This document shows positions 1 to 8,246 of a DNA stretch of 64,000 nt, one piece after another. Origin of the DNA: Prosthecochloris ethylica (GTDB lineage Bacteria > Bacteroidota > Chlorobiia > Chlorobiales > Chlorobiaceae). Position numbers and translations under genes: made by a program. How positions within the stretch are numbered: the first letter of the stretch is position 1; the number at the start of each line of letters is the position of its first letter. The DNA lies in the NCBI RefSeq assembly GCF_015234275.1, contig NZ_JADGII010000001.1; one strand, written 5' to 3'. The notes under the pieces are model-generated. The model made no database searches. It was not told where the DNA came from and worked only from the letters and a program-made list of their open reading frames with translations.

Positions 1-156
1 ACCAATTCCGGGTTCTGCAGCACCTACCGCTCGATGAGCCACAGCGGGCGACCGGGCATTGTTGAAATCAGAACCGACCGACATGCGAACCTTCGGCTTC
101 ACCGGGAGCTGAACACCCGCCTGGCGGCAGTGATCGGGCCCGATCATGCGGATTGA
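1..156 (+). CDS. menD: MenD C-terminus (partial, 5' end outside window)
   Basis: Reading frame 1 is open from the first base to a TGA at 154-156 and gives 51 residues. They include a GRPGIVEIRTDR stretch and an arginine- and leucine-rich end, which fits the C-terminus of 2-succinyl-5-enolpyruvyl-6-hydroxy-3-cyclohexene-1-carboxylate synthase. That ThDP enzyme joins isochorismate and 2-oxoglutarate in menaquinone synthesis. The fragment is too short to prove the family alone. The call rests mainly on its position: it overlaps menH by 11 bases, and menH, menB, menC and menE follow on the same strand. The catalytic ThDP domains lie outside the window. Confidence 0.8.
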   Translation, partial: TNSGFCSTYRSMSHSGRPGIVEIRTDRHANLRLHRELNTRLAAVIGPDHAD

Positions 157-964
157 CAGAGGCCGGACAGCATTCAATATCGAAACCACCGGGCCGCAGA
201 ACGCCCCGGGCATCGTATTCCTTCACGGCTTTCTCGGCTCTGCCGACGACTGGCTGCCTGTAGCAGAAGAGCTGTCAGACAGCTACCGGTGCTTTCTGGT
301 CGATCTGCCCGGGCATGGCCGCACCACGGCAGGATCAGACGATGAATTCCGGTTCGGAACGGTTGTCCGTAACCTTTCCGACCTTATCGGCCATCTGCCG
401 GCATCACGATTGCACCTTGCAGGGTATTCCATGGGAGGCCGGATTGCGCTGGCTCTCCTGCTTTCCACCCCCCACCTGTTCAGAAGCGCGGTGATCATTT
501 CTGCATCGCCGGGACTGCGGGATGAAACAAGCCGCTGTGAGCGCCGGAAACATGACGACCGTCTTGCCGGACGCCTCGAGGAAAATTTCGAAGAGTTCCT
601 GGAATTCTGGTACAACCTCCCGCTTTTCGCGCCCCTCAAAGCAAGCGCGTCGTTCGATGCGGTTCTGGATGCCCGGCGAAGGAACTCGCCGCATCTGCTT
701 GCCATGGCCCTGCAGGGTATGAGTACCGGACGCCAGCCGTCCTGCTGGGAACAACTGCCGCAGAACCGCCTTCCAGTCCGCTTTCTGGCAGGACAAAAAG
801 ACACAAAATACGTTGAGATTGGCCGTCAAATGGTTAATTTATGTCCTGGTTCCAGTCTGGACATCCTTCCGGGCTGCGGTCATACACCACAGCTCGAACA
901 CCGGCGCCTGTTCACAGAGCGCCTTCTGAATTTTTTCAACATGATAGACCATCACGACCTATGA
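146..964 (+). CDS. menH: 2-succinyl-6-hydroxy-2,4-cyclohexadiene-1-carboxylate synthase (MenH)
   Basis: This 272-residue alpha/beta hydrolase-fold protein should remove pyruvate from SEPHCHC, the MenD product, to give SHCHC in the cytoplasmic menaquinone pathway. Visible motifs are the oxyanion-hole region HGFLGSADDW (about residue 27), the nucleophile elbow GYSMGGR with Ser95, and the C-terminal GCGHTPQLEH with His246 as the likely catalytic histidine. Length is close to the usual 250-270 residues. The ATG at 146 lies inside the end of menD and the stop at 962-964 overlaps the menB start, so the gene is translationally embedded in the operon. Without this context it could only be called a generic hydrolase. 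Confidence 0.9.
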   Translation: MRIDRGRTAFNIETTGPQNAPGIVFLHGFLGSADDWLPVAEELSDSYRCFLVDLPGHGRTTAGSDDEFRFGTVVRNLSDLIGHLPASRLHLAGYSMGGRIALALLLSTPHLFRSAVIISASPGLRDETSRCERRKHDDRLAGRLEENFEEFLEFWYNLPLFAPLKASASFDAVLDARRRNSPHLLAMALQGMSTGRQPSCWEQLPQNRLPVRFLAGQKDTKYVEIGRQMVNLCPGSSLDILPGCGHTPQLEHRRLFTERLLNFFNMIDHHDL

Positions 965-1785
965 GCACCATCGAGTGGAAAGAGGCCGGTGAGTTCACCG
1001 ATATTTATTACCATAAAGCTGACGAAGGTATCGCGAAAATCACGATCAACCGCCCTGAGCGCCGCAATGCATTCCGGCCGCAGACGGTCGTGGAAATGAT
1101 CAGGGCCCTCGAAGATGCCCGCAATGACGAAACAATCGGCGTCATCATTCTCACGGGAGAAGGGCCGCTGGCATTCTGTTCCGGCGGTGACCAGAAAATA
1201 AGGGGGGATGCCGGATATGCGGATGAAAAAGGAGTGAACAGGCTCAACGTCCTTGATTTCCAGCGGGATATCCGTACGTGCCCGAAACCGGTCATCGCCA
1301 TGGTCGCCGGCTACGCCATCGGGGGCGGTCATGTGCTGCACATGATCTGTGACCTCACCATCGCTGCCGATAACGCGATATTCGGCCAGACAGGTCCGAA
1401 AGTGGGTTCGTTCGACGGCGGCTGGGGTGCAAGCTACATGGCACGGATTGTCGGGCAGAAAAAAGCACGTGAAATCTGGTATCTCTGCCGCCAGTACAAC
1501 GCACAGGAAGCTCTTGACATGGGACTCGTCAATACGGTGGTCCCGCTCGACCGCCTCGAGGAAGAAACCGTGCAGTGGTGCCGTGAGATCCTGCAGCACT
1601 CTCCGCTCGCCCTCCGCTGCCTCAAGTCCGCGATGAACGCCGACTGTGATGGCCAGGCAGGGCTTCAGGAACTTGCCGGCAACGCCACCCTGCTGTACTA
1701 CATGAGCGAAGAGGCCCAGGAAGGCAAAAACGCTTTCGTGGAAAAACGCAAACCTGATTTCGGAAAATTCCCCAAGCGCCCTTGA
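961..1785 (+). CDS. menB: 1,4-dihydroxy-2-naphthoyl-CoA synthase (MenB)
   Basis: This 274-residue crotonase-family protein closes the second ring of the naphthoquinone by converting o-succinylbenzoyl-CoA to 1,4-dihydroxy-2-naphthoyl-CoA. It shows the MenB pattern: NRPERRNAFRP near residue 30, the oxyanion-hole segment CSGGDQK, the glycine-rich GYAIGGGHVLHMICDLTIAA stretch, and a C-terminal KRKPDF motif. The frame is open further upstream, to 841. The ATG at 961 is preferred because it forms an ATGA overlap with the menH stop and gives the normal family length. Overlap with menC follows at the 3' end. The call is firm because the sequence is highly characteristic. Confidence 0.97.
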   Translation: MSTIEWKEAGEFTDIYYHKADEGIAKITINRPERRNAFRPQTVVEMIRALEDARNDETIGVIILTGEGPLAFCSGGDQKIRGDAGYADEKGVNRLNVLDFQRDIRTCPKPVIAMVAGYAIGGGHVLHMICDLTIAADNAIFGQTGPKVGSFDGGWGASYMARIVGQKKAREIWYLCRQYNAQEALDMGLVNTVVPLDRLEEETVQWCREILQHSPLALRCLKSAMNADCDGQAGLQELAGNATLLYYMSEEAQEGKNAFVEKRKPDFGKFPKRP

Positions 1786-2873
1786 AACCTCTCTCCGTTT
1801 CGATCTACCGCTACTCCCTGCCGTTTATCCGGCCGGTCCCGGTCGGCAGCAGGAGTATCGCGACACGAGAAGGGCTTGTGCTCTGCCTGCAGCACGGCCC
1901 TTTCAGGGGATACGGTGAAACAGCGCCACTGCCCGGGCTGCATGAGGAATGCCTCGACGACGCGTTCGGCGAACTCGAGGCCGTTCTTCGTCATGCCGAC
2001 CTGCAGACCGGCAGCCTTTCGGCACTGACCGTCTCAGAACAGCTTCCGAACAACCTGCTCCCTTCTGTACGAACCGGCATCGAAATGGCGCTCCTGAACC
2101 TGCAGGCAGCATGGACCGGCTCGTTCATCCCTCTGCCGGGAATACCTGCACCGGCGGACCGTCTCCCGCTGAACGCCCTGCTCTTCGGTGATACGCCGAC
2201 CGTACTGCAGCAGGCTGCAGCGCTCTACCGCCGGGGGTACCGCACGTTCAAGCTGAAAGTGCAGGCCCGCAATGCAGATACCGCCCTGCAGCAGATCCGG
2301 GAGCTCGACAGGTCGTTTGGCAATGATGTCCTGCTGCGACTCGACAGTAACCGATCGTTCGACCGCAACGAAGCCAGAGAGTTCCTCTCTTCCCTTCCGG
2401 CGGACCGTATCGCCTATATCGAGGAACCGCTCAGCGACCCTTCAGGAATTCCGGAACTGGTTCGCCGCACCGCCATCCGCTGCGCACTCGACGAAACACT
2501 CTGGCAGGCCCCACATGTGCGCCACGAGCTCCCGGACAGCTGTCTCGGAGCCTACATACTCAAGCCTGCCCGCACCGGCGGCATTTCCGCCACGACCAGA
2601 CTCGCTCTCGAGGCTTCGTCACGCGGCAGTGCAGCGGTCATCAGCTCGGTCTACGAATCAGGCATCAGCATCGGCTTCTACGCCCGTCTTGCCTCTCTGC
2701 TTTCCAGAACCCCGACAGCCTGCGGCATCGACACCTTCCGCCAGTTCCGCCAGGACCTGCCGCTCACCCCGATCACCTCCGAATCAGGCGCTCTTGACGT
2801 CGAGACGGTCTGGCAGCGAAGCAGGACACCTGACGAGTCCAGGCTCAAACAACTCTCAGCATGGACCTTGTAA
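1782..2873 (+). CDS. menC: o-succinylbenzoate synthase (MenC)
   Basis: This 363-residue member of the enolase/muconate cycloisomerase superfamily should dehydrate SHCHC to o-succinylbenzoate. Visible catalytic elements are the KxK motif in FKLKVQ (about residue 155), metal ligands in RLDSN, IEEPL and ALDET, and a following LKPAR strand with the second acid/base lysine. The start is a TTG at 1782 whose last bases overlap the menB TGA, as TTGA. No better ATG lies near. It runs 13 bases into menE. Placement between menB and menE removes the ambiguity with dipeptide epimerases and muconate cycloisomerases that the fold alone would leave. Confidence 0.93.
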   Translation: MKPLSVSIYRYSLPFIRPVPVGSRSIATREGLVLCLQHGPFRGYGETAPLPGLHEECLDDAFGELEAVLRHADLQTGSLSALTVSEQLPNNLLPSVRTGIEMALLNLQAAWTGSFIPLPGIPAPADRLPLNALLFGDTPTVLQQAAALYRRGYRTFKLKVQARNADTALQQIRELDRSFGNDVLLRLDSNRSFDRNEAREFLSSLPADRIAYIEEPLSDPSGIPELVRRTAIRCALDETLWQAPHVRHELPDSCLGAYILKPARTGGISATTRLALEASSRGSAAVISSVYESGISIGFYARLASLLSRTPTACGIDTFRQFRQDLPLTPITSESGALDVETVWQRSRTPDESRLKQLSAWTL

Positions 2874-4291
2874 CATCAGCAGCTGCAGCTTTCGGTGACA
2901 CACCGGCGATTCTTTCCCCTGACCGCACCCTCTCCTTCACGGACATCGATGAACAAACGGCCGCCCTGGCGGAAACCCTCAAAGCTGAAGGATGCGACAG
3001 AGGGCAGGTCACGGCGCTGGTGATGCCCAACAGCACCGAGATGGTCCTGCTCCTGCTCGCACTCCTGCGCACAGGATCGATAGCCGCCCCGCTGAACTAC
3101 CGGTTTCCCCCGGTGCGCCTCCAGCCGATGCTCGATCGCCTGTCACCGGTGACCGTGATAGGACCCCGGCGGCTCACCGCCCCCCTCTCCGGACACCGGA
3201 AAACAGATCCGCACCGGCTTGTCGACAACAACCGCGTACACGCGAACCGGCACCCCGTGCACAGAATGGACGAAACCGGTATCCCGGGCATCTCCTCTCC
3301 GGTCACCATCATCCACACCTCCTCGAGTTCCGGTTCTCCCAAGGCCGCCCTCCACTCTCTCGGAAACCACTACCACAGCGCTCTCGGCTCGAACAGCAAT
3401 ATTGCGTTCACTCCCGGCGACTGCTGGCTGCTCTCCCTGCCGCTGTTTCATATCGGGGGGTATGCCATTCTGATCCGCTCGCTCGCCGGAGGAGGCGCAA
3501 TCGCCGTTCCCCCGGAGGAGTGGACAATCAACGACGCCATCAAAGCTCTTCGCGTCACCCATCTCTCGCTGGTGCCCACCCAGTTATACCGCCTGGTCGG
3601 GGACTGCAGCTGCCATGACGCCCTGAAGCAGGCCAAATCGATCCTGCTGGGTGGAAGCGCCATCGAACCGGCACTGCTCCGGCAGGCCGCGCAACTGGGC
3701 CTTCCGGTCTACCTGAGCTACGGATCGACCGAAATGAGCTCCCAGATCACCACGACCACAGCGCCGACAACGACCGTCACCGCCGGCAGAATCCTGCCGG
3801 ACCGGGAGCTCAGCATCGCAGAAAACGGTGAAATTCTGGTCAAAGGGCCCTGCCTCTTCCAGGGATACCTCTCAGAGAGCGGCCCGGTCCCGGCAACTGA
3901 CGAACACGGCTGGTTCCATACCGGTGACACCGGGAGCCTGTCCCCCGATGGAGAGCTGCTGGTCACCGGGAGAACTGACAACATGTTTATCTCCGGGGGG
4001 GAAAACATCCACCCGGAGGAAATCGAACGAACCCTGTGTCACATCGACGGTATCGTACGCTGCCTGGTTGTCCCTGTCCCTGATACGGAGTACGGCCAAA
4101 GGCCTGCAGCCTTTATCGAAACAGGTCCGCAGGCACCTGACGACCAGAGCATCCTGGAGCTGGCACGCCGGAAACTCGGCCGTTTCAAGACACCGGTCTC
4201 CCTGACCCGCATCAGCTCCTGGCACCTGCTCCCCGGCACGGAAAAAATCGACCGAGGATGGTACCGGCGGGAAGTTCGAAAGGAAAAGTAA
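2861..4291 (+). CDS. menE: o-succinylbenzoate-CoA ligase (MenE)
   Basis: This 476-residue adenylate-forming (ANL superfamily) enzyme activates o-succinylbenzoate with ATP and CoA and so supplies the MenB substrate. Recognisable core motifs in order are the P-loop HTSSSSGSPKA near residue 150, YGSTEMSS near 287, HTGDTGSL near 352, and the hinge TGRTDNMFISGGENIHPEE near 370. The C-terminal catalytic lysine is probably in PGTEKIDR. The ATG at 2861 overlaps the end of menC by 13 bases. It is the last gene of the men run; the next gene is on the opposite strand. menF and menA are not in the window. Confidence 0.93.
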   Translation: MDLVTSAAAAFGDTPAILSPDRTLSFTDIDEQTAALAETLKAEGCDRGQVTALVMPNSTEMVLLLLALLRTGSIAAPLNYRFPPVRLQPMLDRLSPVTVIGPRRLTAPLSGHRKTDPHRLVDNNRVHANRHPVHRMDETGIPGISSPVTIIHTSSSSGSPKAALHSLGNHYHSALGSNSNIAFTPGDCWLLSLPLFHIGGYAILIRSLAGGGAIAVPPEEWTINDAIKALRVTHLSLVPTQLYRLVGDCSCHDALKQAKSILLGGSAIEPALLRQAAQLGLPVYLSYGSTEMSSQITTTTAPTTTVTAGRILPDRELSIAENGEILVKGPCLFQGYLSESGPVPATDEHGWFHTGDTGSLSPDGELLVTGRTDNMFISGGENIHPEEIERTLCHIDGIVRCLVVPVPDTEYGQRPAAFIETGPQAPDDQSILELARRKLGRFKTPVSLTRISSWHLLPGTEKIDRGWYRREVRKEK

Positions 4292-4304
4292 AAAAGGAGC
4301 TTCT

Positions 4305-4823
4305 TCATTCCGAGCGGCGGGCCTGGCGTTTGAGGCGCCAGACGGAGAAGATGCCGCCGAGACCGGCGACCGGGGAATACAGAAAGACCGTGACGACGAT
4401 ACTGAGCAGGAAATCCACAAGGCTGAGATCGACGGGAGCCTCGAGAATCTCACGAAACTGGCGGGAGAGTTCCGGCTGGTCGGGAGCCATCTGCTGCATC
4501 CAGTCGACGAGCAGCATCAATCCCTCGATACCCGGGCGGTAATTGAAGGTCGTCAGCAGAACGTAGCTGATCACCACCGATATCACGCTGCCGGCCGCAC
4601 CTGACAGGAAACTGAAAAAAAACGCTTCAGAGTAGGACAGCCTGACCTGGCAGCTGATAATGTAGTGATGCGCAGCCACCGCCCCGCCGAGGAAAATACC
4701 TGCAAAAAACAGCGCATTGATCAGCGTCAGGTAGGGAACCGTCGTCGTCAGGACAATGAGAAGGGCGCCGAGTCCCAGCGCCCTTAACCGTTCTGTTTCC
4801 TGCCCGGGAACAGGCTTGTTCAT
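4305..4823 (-). CDS. DUF4199-like four-helix membrane protein
   Basis: About 172 residues. The protein has hydrophobic segments at roughly residues 14-32, 36-52, 68-92 and 128-152, with a basic tail (RLKRQARRSE). The layout, and a serine- and phenylalanine-rich third segment preceded by a conserved-looking SYSEAFFFSF, resemble DUF4199 proteins of Bacteroidota and Chlorobiota, whose function is unknown. An in-frame ATG five codons upstream (4838) is possible. The ATG at 4823 is preferred because AGAAG lies six bases before it. It follows dapB by 27 bases and probably shares its transcript. It converges on menE with a 13-base gap. Confidence 0.7.
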   Translation of the reverse strand: MNKPVPGQETERLRALGLGALLIVLTTTVPYLTLINALFFAGIFLGGAVAAHHYIISCQVRLSYSEAFFFSFLSGAAGSVISVVISYVLLTTFNYRPGIEGLMLLVDWMQQMAPDQPELSRQFREILEAPVDLSLVDFLLSIVVTVFLYSPVAGLGGIFSVWRLKRQARRSE

Positions 4824-4850
4824 GGTGTTCTTCTGCATACAAAAAAAACG

Positions 4851-5606
4851 TTAACCAAGCATTTCATCGAGAAAATCATCCATGGTGTAGAACCCCGGCT
4901 GGCGGGAGTGCTTTCCGGCAAGCCACTTTCCTGCCTCGACCGCACCACCGGCAAATCCCTGGCGGTTTCGGGCGGTGTGGGAAATGACGATATCGTCAAA
5001 CTCGGAATTGATATGTGCGGTATGCTTGCCGAACACCGAACCGAGACGGATCGCCGACACCTGCAGCTGATCGGGACTGATCTTGCTGTCCTTCGGCAGA
5101 TCGGCAAGAATGCTCTTCTTGCGCTCGTTCGCCTCGAGAATCATCTCGGCAGCTCTCAGGGCCGTTCCGCTCGGATAATCGGCTTTCTGCGTATGATGCT
5201 CTTCGCTGAAGGCGATATCGAACTGTTCGAACGAACTGATCATGCGTGCCGCCTCACGCACGGTCCTGAGAAAAATATTGACACCAAGAGAAAAATTGGC
5301 GGAATACATCAGCGACGCTCCGGCATCCTTCACCTTCGCCCTGACGCTGTCCATTTCGGCATCCCAGCCCGTGGTGCCGACAACAACCGGCACACCCGAT
5401 TCGAGCATGGCCGGAAGGTTGGCGAGAAAAGCGTCGCGGACGGTAAAATCAATAATCACATCACTCCCCTCGAAGCTTGCAGGGGAAATATCGGCGTCGA
5501 CATCCAGCACAGCCCGGACGTCGTGTTCTTCGGTTTCCTCGATAATTGCCCGGACCTGCTGGCCCATTCTGCCGTTTCCTACTAACGTATAGTGCATACT
5601 CTCCAT
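4851..5606 (-). CDS. dapB: 4-hydroxy-tetrahydrodipicolinate reductase (DapB)
   Basis: This 251-residue enzyme reduces 4-hydroxy-tetrahydrodipicolinate with NAD(P)H in the lysine and diaminopimelate pathway, so it feeds peptidoglycan synthesis. The N-terminal nucleotide-binding loop is VGNGRMGQ, where many relatives have GxxGRMG. VGTTGWD follows near residue 77, and then the substrate-binding DYPSGTALRAAE near 163. The catalytic histidine pair is probably in EEHHTQKADYPSG. Two ATG codons nine bases apart could start it, 5606 or 5597; a GGAG just before the second is too close to be decisive. The gene lies 31 bases after parB on the same strand. Confidence 0.95.
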   Translation of the reverse strand: MESMHYTLVGNGRMGQQVRAIIEETEEHDVRAVLDVDADISPASFEGSDVIIDFTVRDAFLANLPAMLESGVPVVVGTTGWDAEMDSVRAKVKDAGASLMYSANFSLGVNIFLRTVREAARMISSFEQFDIAFSEEHHTQKADYPSGTALRAAEMILEANERKKSILADLPKDSKISPDQLQVSAIRLGSVFGKHTAHINSEFDDIVISHTARNRQGFAGGAVEAGKWLAGKHSRQPGFYTMDDFLDEMLG

Positions 5607-5637
5607 CGTATTTTCAATATTGAAAAAAATATCGCGA

Positions 5638-6534
5638 TCAATCGTGAGCCATCAGCTCGAGAATTCTCTCCAGATCGTCCGGAGAGAAATACTGAATGTG
5701 AATCTCTCCGCGGCCTTTTTTCTTCTGCACGATGCGCACCTTGGTCGCGAAACGCTCTCTCAGCTGCGACTCGATCCTTGCCACCTCATCGGACGGCCCG
5801 GAACTGCCGTTCTCCTTCATAGCCTGCTCCTGACGAAACAGGCTGTTGACCAGCTCCTCGGTCTGACGTACCGAAAGCTTTCGCGAAATCACCTGCTCCC
5901 AGACTTTCAGCTGTTGCTTCTGGCTTGGCAGGTTTACCAGAGCACGCGCGTGACCCTGCGAAATCTCGCGAACGATGATACTGTTCTGGATCTCCACAGG
6001 AAGCTTGAGAAGCCTCAGAAAGTTGCTGATCGTCGACCGGTTCTTGCCGACCTTCTGTGCGACCTCGTCCTGGGTCATGTCACAGTTGGTCACCAGGCTC
6101 TTGAGCGCCAGCGCAACCTCGATCGCGTTGAGGTCCTCACGCTGGATATTTTCGATCAGCGCCAGCTCCAGCTTCGCGGCATCTTCTGCCGCCTCGATGA
6201 TATAGGCAGGAATGAACTTGAAGCCTGCCTGCCTGACCGCCCGCAGCCGGCGCTCTCCGCTGACGAGCTGGTACCCGTCATCAGCGCGTATGACAGTCAC
6301 CGGCTGTATCACGCCGTTTTCGATGATGGAATTCTTCAGATCTTCCAGCGCCGCTTCGTCAAACTCCTTGCGCGGCTGAAAAGGATTGACCATGATCTTT
6401 TCCACCGGCAGACTGCCGACAGCGCCATCTTTGACCCATGACTCGTCGCCCTCCCTGTCCGAAGGTGAAGAGGGAACAAACCCCTCTTCGGGAATAAGCG
6501 CCTTGAGCCCTTTACCCAATGCTTTTTTAGCCAT
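5638..6534 (-). CDS. parB: chromosome-partitioning protein ParB
   Basis: This 298-residue ParB/Spo0J-family protein should bind parS sites and spread as a CTP-dependent clamp to segregate the chromosome with ParA. The start KKALGKGLKALIPEE is the typical ParA-interacting tail. The CTP-binding motif SGERRLRA lies near residue 92, followed by a helix-turn-helix (TQDEVAQKVGKNRSTISNFL) and a C-terminal dimerisation region. It is 38 bases downstream of parA. I did not find a convincing 16-base parS palindrome in the window. Adjacency to parA makes a plasmid or nucleoid-occlusion paralogue less likely. Confidence 0.96.
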   Translation of the reverse strand: MAKKALGKGLKALIPEEGFVPSSPSDREGDESWVKDGAVGSLPVEKIMVNPFQPRKEFDEAALEDLKNSIIENGVIQPVTVIRADDGYQLVSGERRLRAVRQAGFKFIPAYIIEAAEDAAKLELALIENIQREDLNAIEVALALKSLVTNCDMTQDEVAQKVGKNRSTISNFLRLLKLPVEIQNSIIVREISQGHARALVNLPSQKQQLKVWEQVISRKLSVRQTEELVNSLFRQEQAMKENGSSGPSDEVARIESQLRERFATKVRIVQKKKGRGEIHIQYFSPDDLERILELMAHD

Positions 6535-6572
6535 ACGTGCTCATGCCCCGTGATAGTGGACCGTGTCCGCGG

Positions 6573-7373
6573 TTACTTTTTTTTGCGAACCTTGAATTTC
6601 CTGATATTGCCGTCTTTCTGAAAGATCTCCTGAGCCAGATCGAGATAATCCTTCGACCCGATACTCTGCGCATCATACAGGAGTGCCGGCAGTCCATGGC
6701 TGGGAGCCTCGGAAAGACGGACATTGCGACGGATACAGGTAGTGTAGACTTTATCCTTGAAAAACTTCTTGACCTCCTCGGCAACCTGTCCGGCAAGACG
6801 AAGACGGGCATCGAACATGGTCAGCAGCACACCCTCGATTTCGAGCCGGGGATTGAGATGCTTTCGTACAATGCTGATGGTATTGAGCAGCTTGCCGAGC
6901 CCTTCGAGAGCGTAGTACTCGGCCTGAACGGGAATCAGCACAGAATCGGCCGCCGTCAGGGAGTTGAGCGTAATAAGGCCGAGCGACGGCGGACAGTCGA
7001 TAATGATGTAATCGTACGCGTCGCGAACCCCCTTGAGCGCCTTCTGCATCACATACTCCCTCTCGCGCATGTTGACCAGCTCGACCTCCATACCGACAAG
7101 GTTGACATTGGATGGCACCACGTCGAGATACTCGAGGCGGGACGACCTGATCGCCTCCCGGATATCCCCTCCCTGAACCATGACATGGTAAAAGGTGTTC
7201 TCGATCTCTTCCTCGGTATCGAGCCCGAAACCTGATGTTGCGTTTGCCTGGGGATCAATATCGATCAACAGGGTCCTGAACTCGGAAATTGCAATGGAGG
7301 CGGCGATATTGACCGCGGTGGTCGTCTTGCCCACCCCGCCTTTCTGGTTCGCAATTGCAATGACTCTGCCCAT
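6573..7373 (-). CDS. parA: chromosome-partitioning ATPase ParA/Soj
   Basis: This 266-residue deviant Walker-type ATPase partners ParB. The deviant Walker A KGGVGKTTTAVNIAA starts at residue 11, Walker A' DIDPQANATSGFG is near 40, and Walker B IIIDCPPSLG is near 125. It lacks the long N-terminal DNA-binding extension of plasmid type Ia ParA proteins, so it is the chromosomal Soj type. A 184-base gap separates it from the divergent glycosylase gene and must contain its promoter. The C-terminal tail is basic (KFKVRKKK). It is the first gene of a probable parA-parB-dapB-DUF4199 transcript. Confidence 0.96.
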   Translation of the reverse strand: MGRVIAIANQKGGVGKTTTAVNIAASIAISEFRTLLIDIDPQANATSGFGLDTEEEIENTFYHVMVQGGDIREAIRSSRLEYLDVVPSNVNLVGMEVELVNMREREYVMQKALKGVRDAYDYIIIDCPPSLGLITLNSLTAADSVLIPVQAEYYALEGLGKLLNTISIVRKHLNPRLEIEGVLLTMFDARLRLAGQVAEEVKKFFKDKVYTTCIRRNVRLSEAPSHGLPALLYDAQSIGSKDYLDLAQEIFQKDGNIRKFKVRKKK

Positions 7374-7557
7374 GTACTCAATGAGGAATTTACAGCTGTT
7401 GATCTTCAGTCATGACTTGCTACATTATAATACTTACACCAAGTTTTACAAATATGATATTTATTCGTTATCCGTTATTTGCGAATGGTGGATGGGAAAC
7501 AGTGAACAGTACATGGTGAACGGTCACCGGTTACAATCATGTTAATTCTGCACAGTC

Positions 7558-8196
7558 ATGGCGACCCTACGAAAAATCGACGCTGATTTCTACCGACAGC
7601 CGACACTGGAGATGGCTGAAGCACTGCTGGGCAAAGTGCTGGTCCACCGGTCTTCCGCACACACCGTTCTGAAAGGACGCATTGTGGAAACCGAGGCGTA
7701 CCTTGGAGAAGGCGACGAAGCGTGTCACGCCTTCCGCGGCATGACACCCCGCAACAGCACCATGTTCGGACCTCCCGCGACCCTGTACGTGTACTTCACC
7801 TACGGCAACCACTACCTGATCAATATCGTCACCGAACAGGAAGGGACTGCCGGTGCGGTCCTGATCCGGGCCATGGAGCCGCTCGAGGGTATCGGGCTCA
7901 TGCACGAGCGCCGGAACACAGCCAGCCGGGTCAACCTGATGAACGGTCCGGGAAAACTCACAGAGGCCCTCGGGATCACCACGGCACACAACGGCTGCTC
8001 TCTCCTGGAAGACACCATCTATCTCGAAGACGACGGGGAGGTATACCCTGGCGGTATCGTCACGACAGCACGAATCGGCATCACCAGAAGCACCGCGCTG
8101 CCATGGAGGAAGTACCTTCGCGCCAGTCCATACGTCTCGAAGGCAAAACCCGGCCCTCCCGGCCGCAAAAAGAAACAGCACGTATTGGAAAGTTGA
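7558..8196 (+). CDS. 3-methyladenine DNA glycosylase (AAG/MPG family)
   Basis: This 212-residue monofunctional glycosylase should remove alkylated or deaminated purines (3-methyladenine, hypoxanthine) as the first step of base excision repair. It carries the family pattern GRIVETEAYLGEGDEACHA with the catalytic glutamate near residue 42, then PRNSTMFGPPATLYVYFTYG with the base-flipping tyrosine region, and NGPGKLTEALGI near 140. Length matches bacterial members. It starts at the ATG at 7558, just after a gap that contains GTGAAC/GGTCACC-type repeats. The end is lysine-rich (GRKKKQ). The next gene, mgtE, is probably independent. Confidence 0.92.
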   Translation: MATLRKIDADFYRQPTLEMAEALLGKVLVHRSSAHTVLKGRIVETEAYLGEGDEACHAFRGMTPRNSTMFGPPATLYVYFTYGNHYLINIVTEQEGTAGAVLIRAMEPLEGIGLMHERRNTASRVNLMNGPGKLTEALGITTAHNGCSLLEDTIYLEDDGEVYPGGIVTTARIGITRSTALPWRKYLRASPYVSKAKPGPPGRKKKQHVLES

Positions 8197-8246
8197 AAAA
8201 AAACGCCTTTTTTAGCGAAAACACTACTATTTAACCAGCCCTTACC

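Noticed and set aside
5638..7557. parS sites near parAB
   Set aside because: No good match to the 16-base parS palindrome was seen; a systematic search with mismatch tolerance was not possible by eye.
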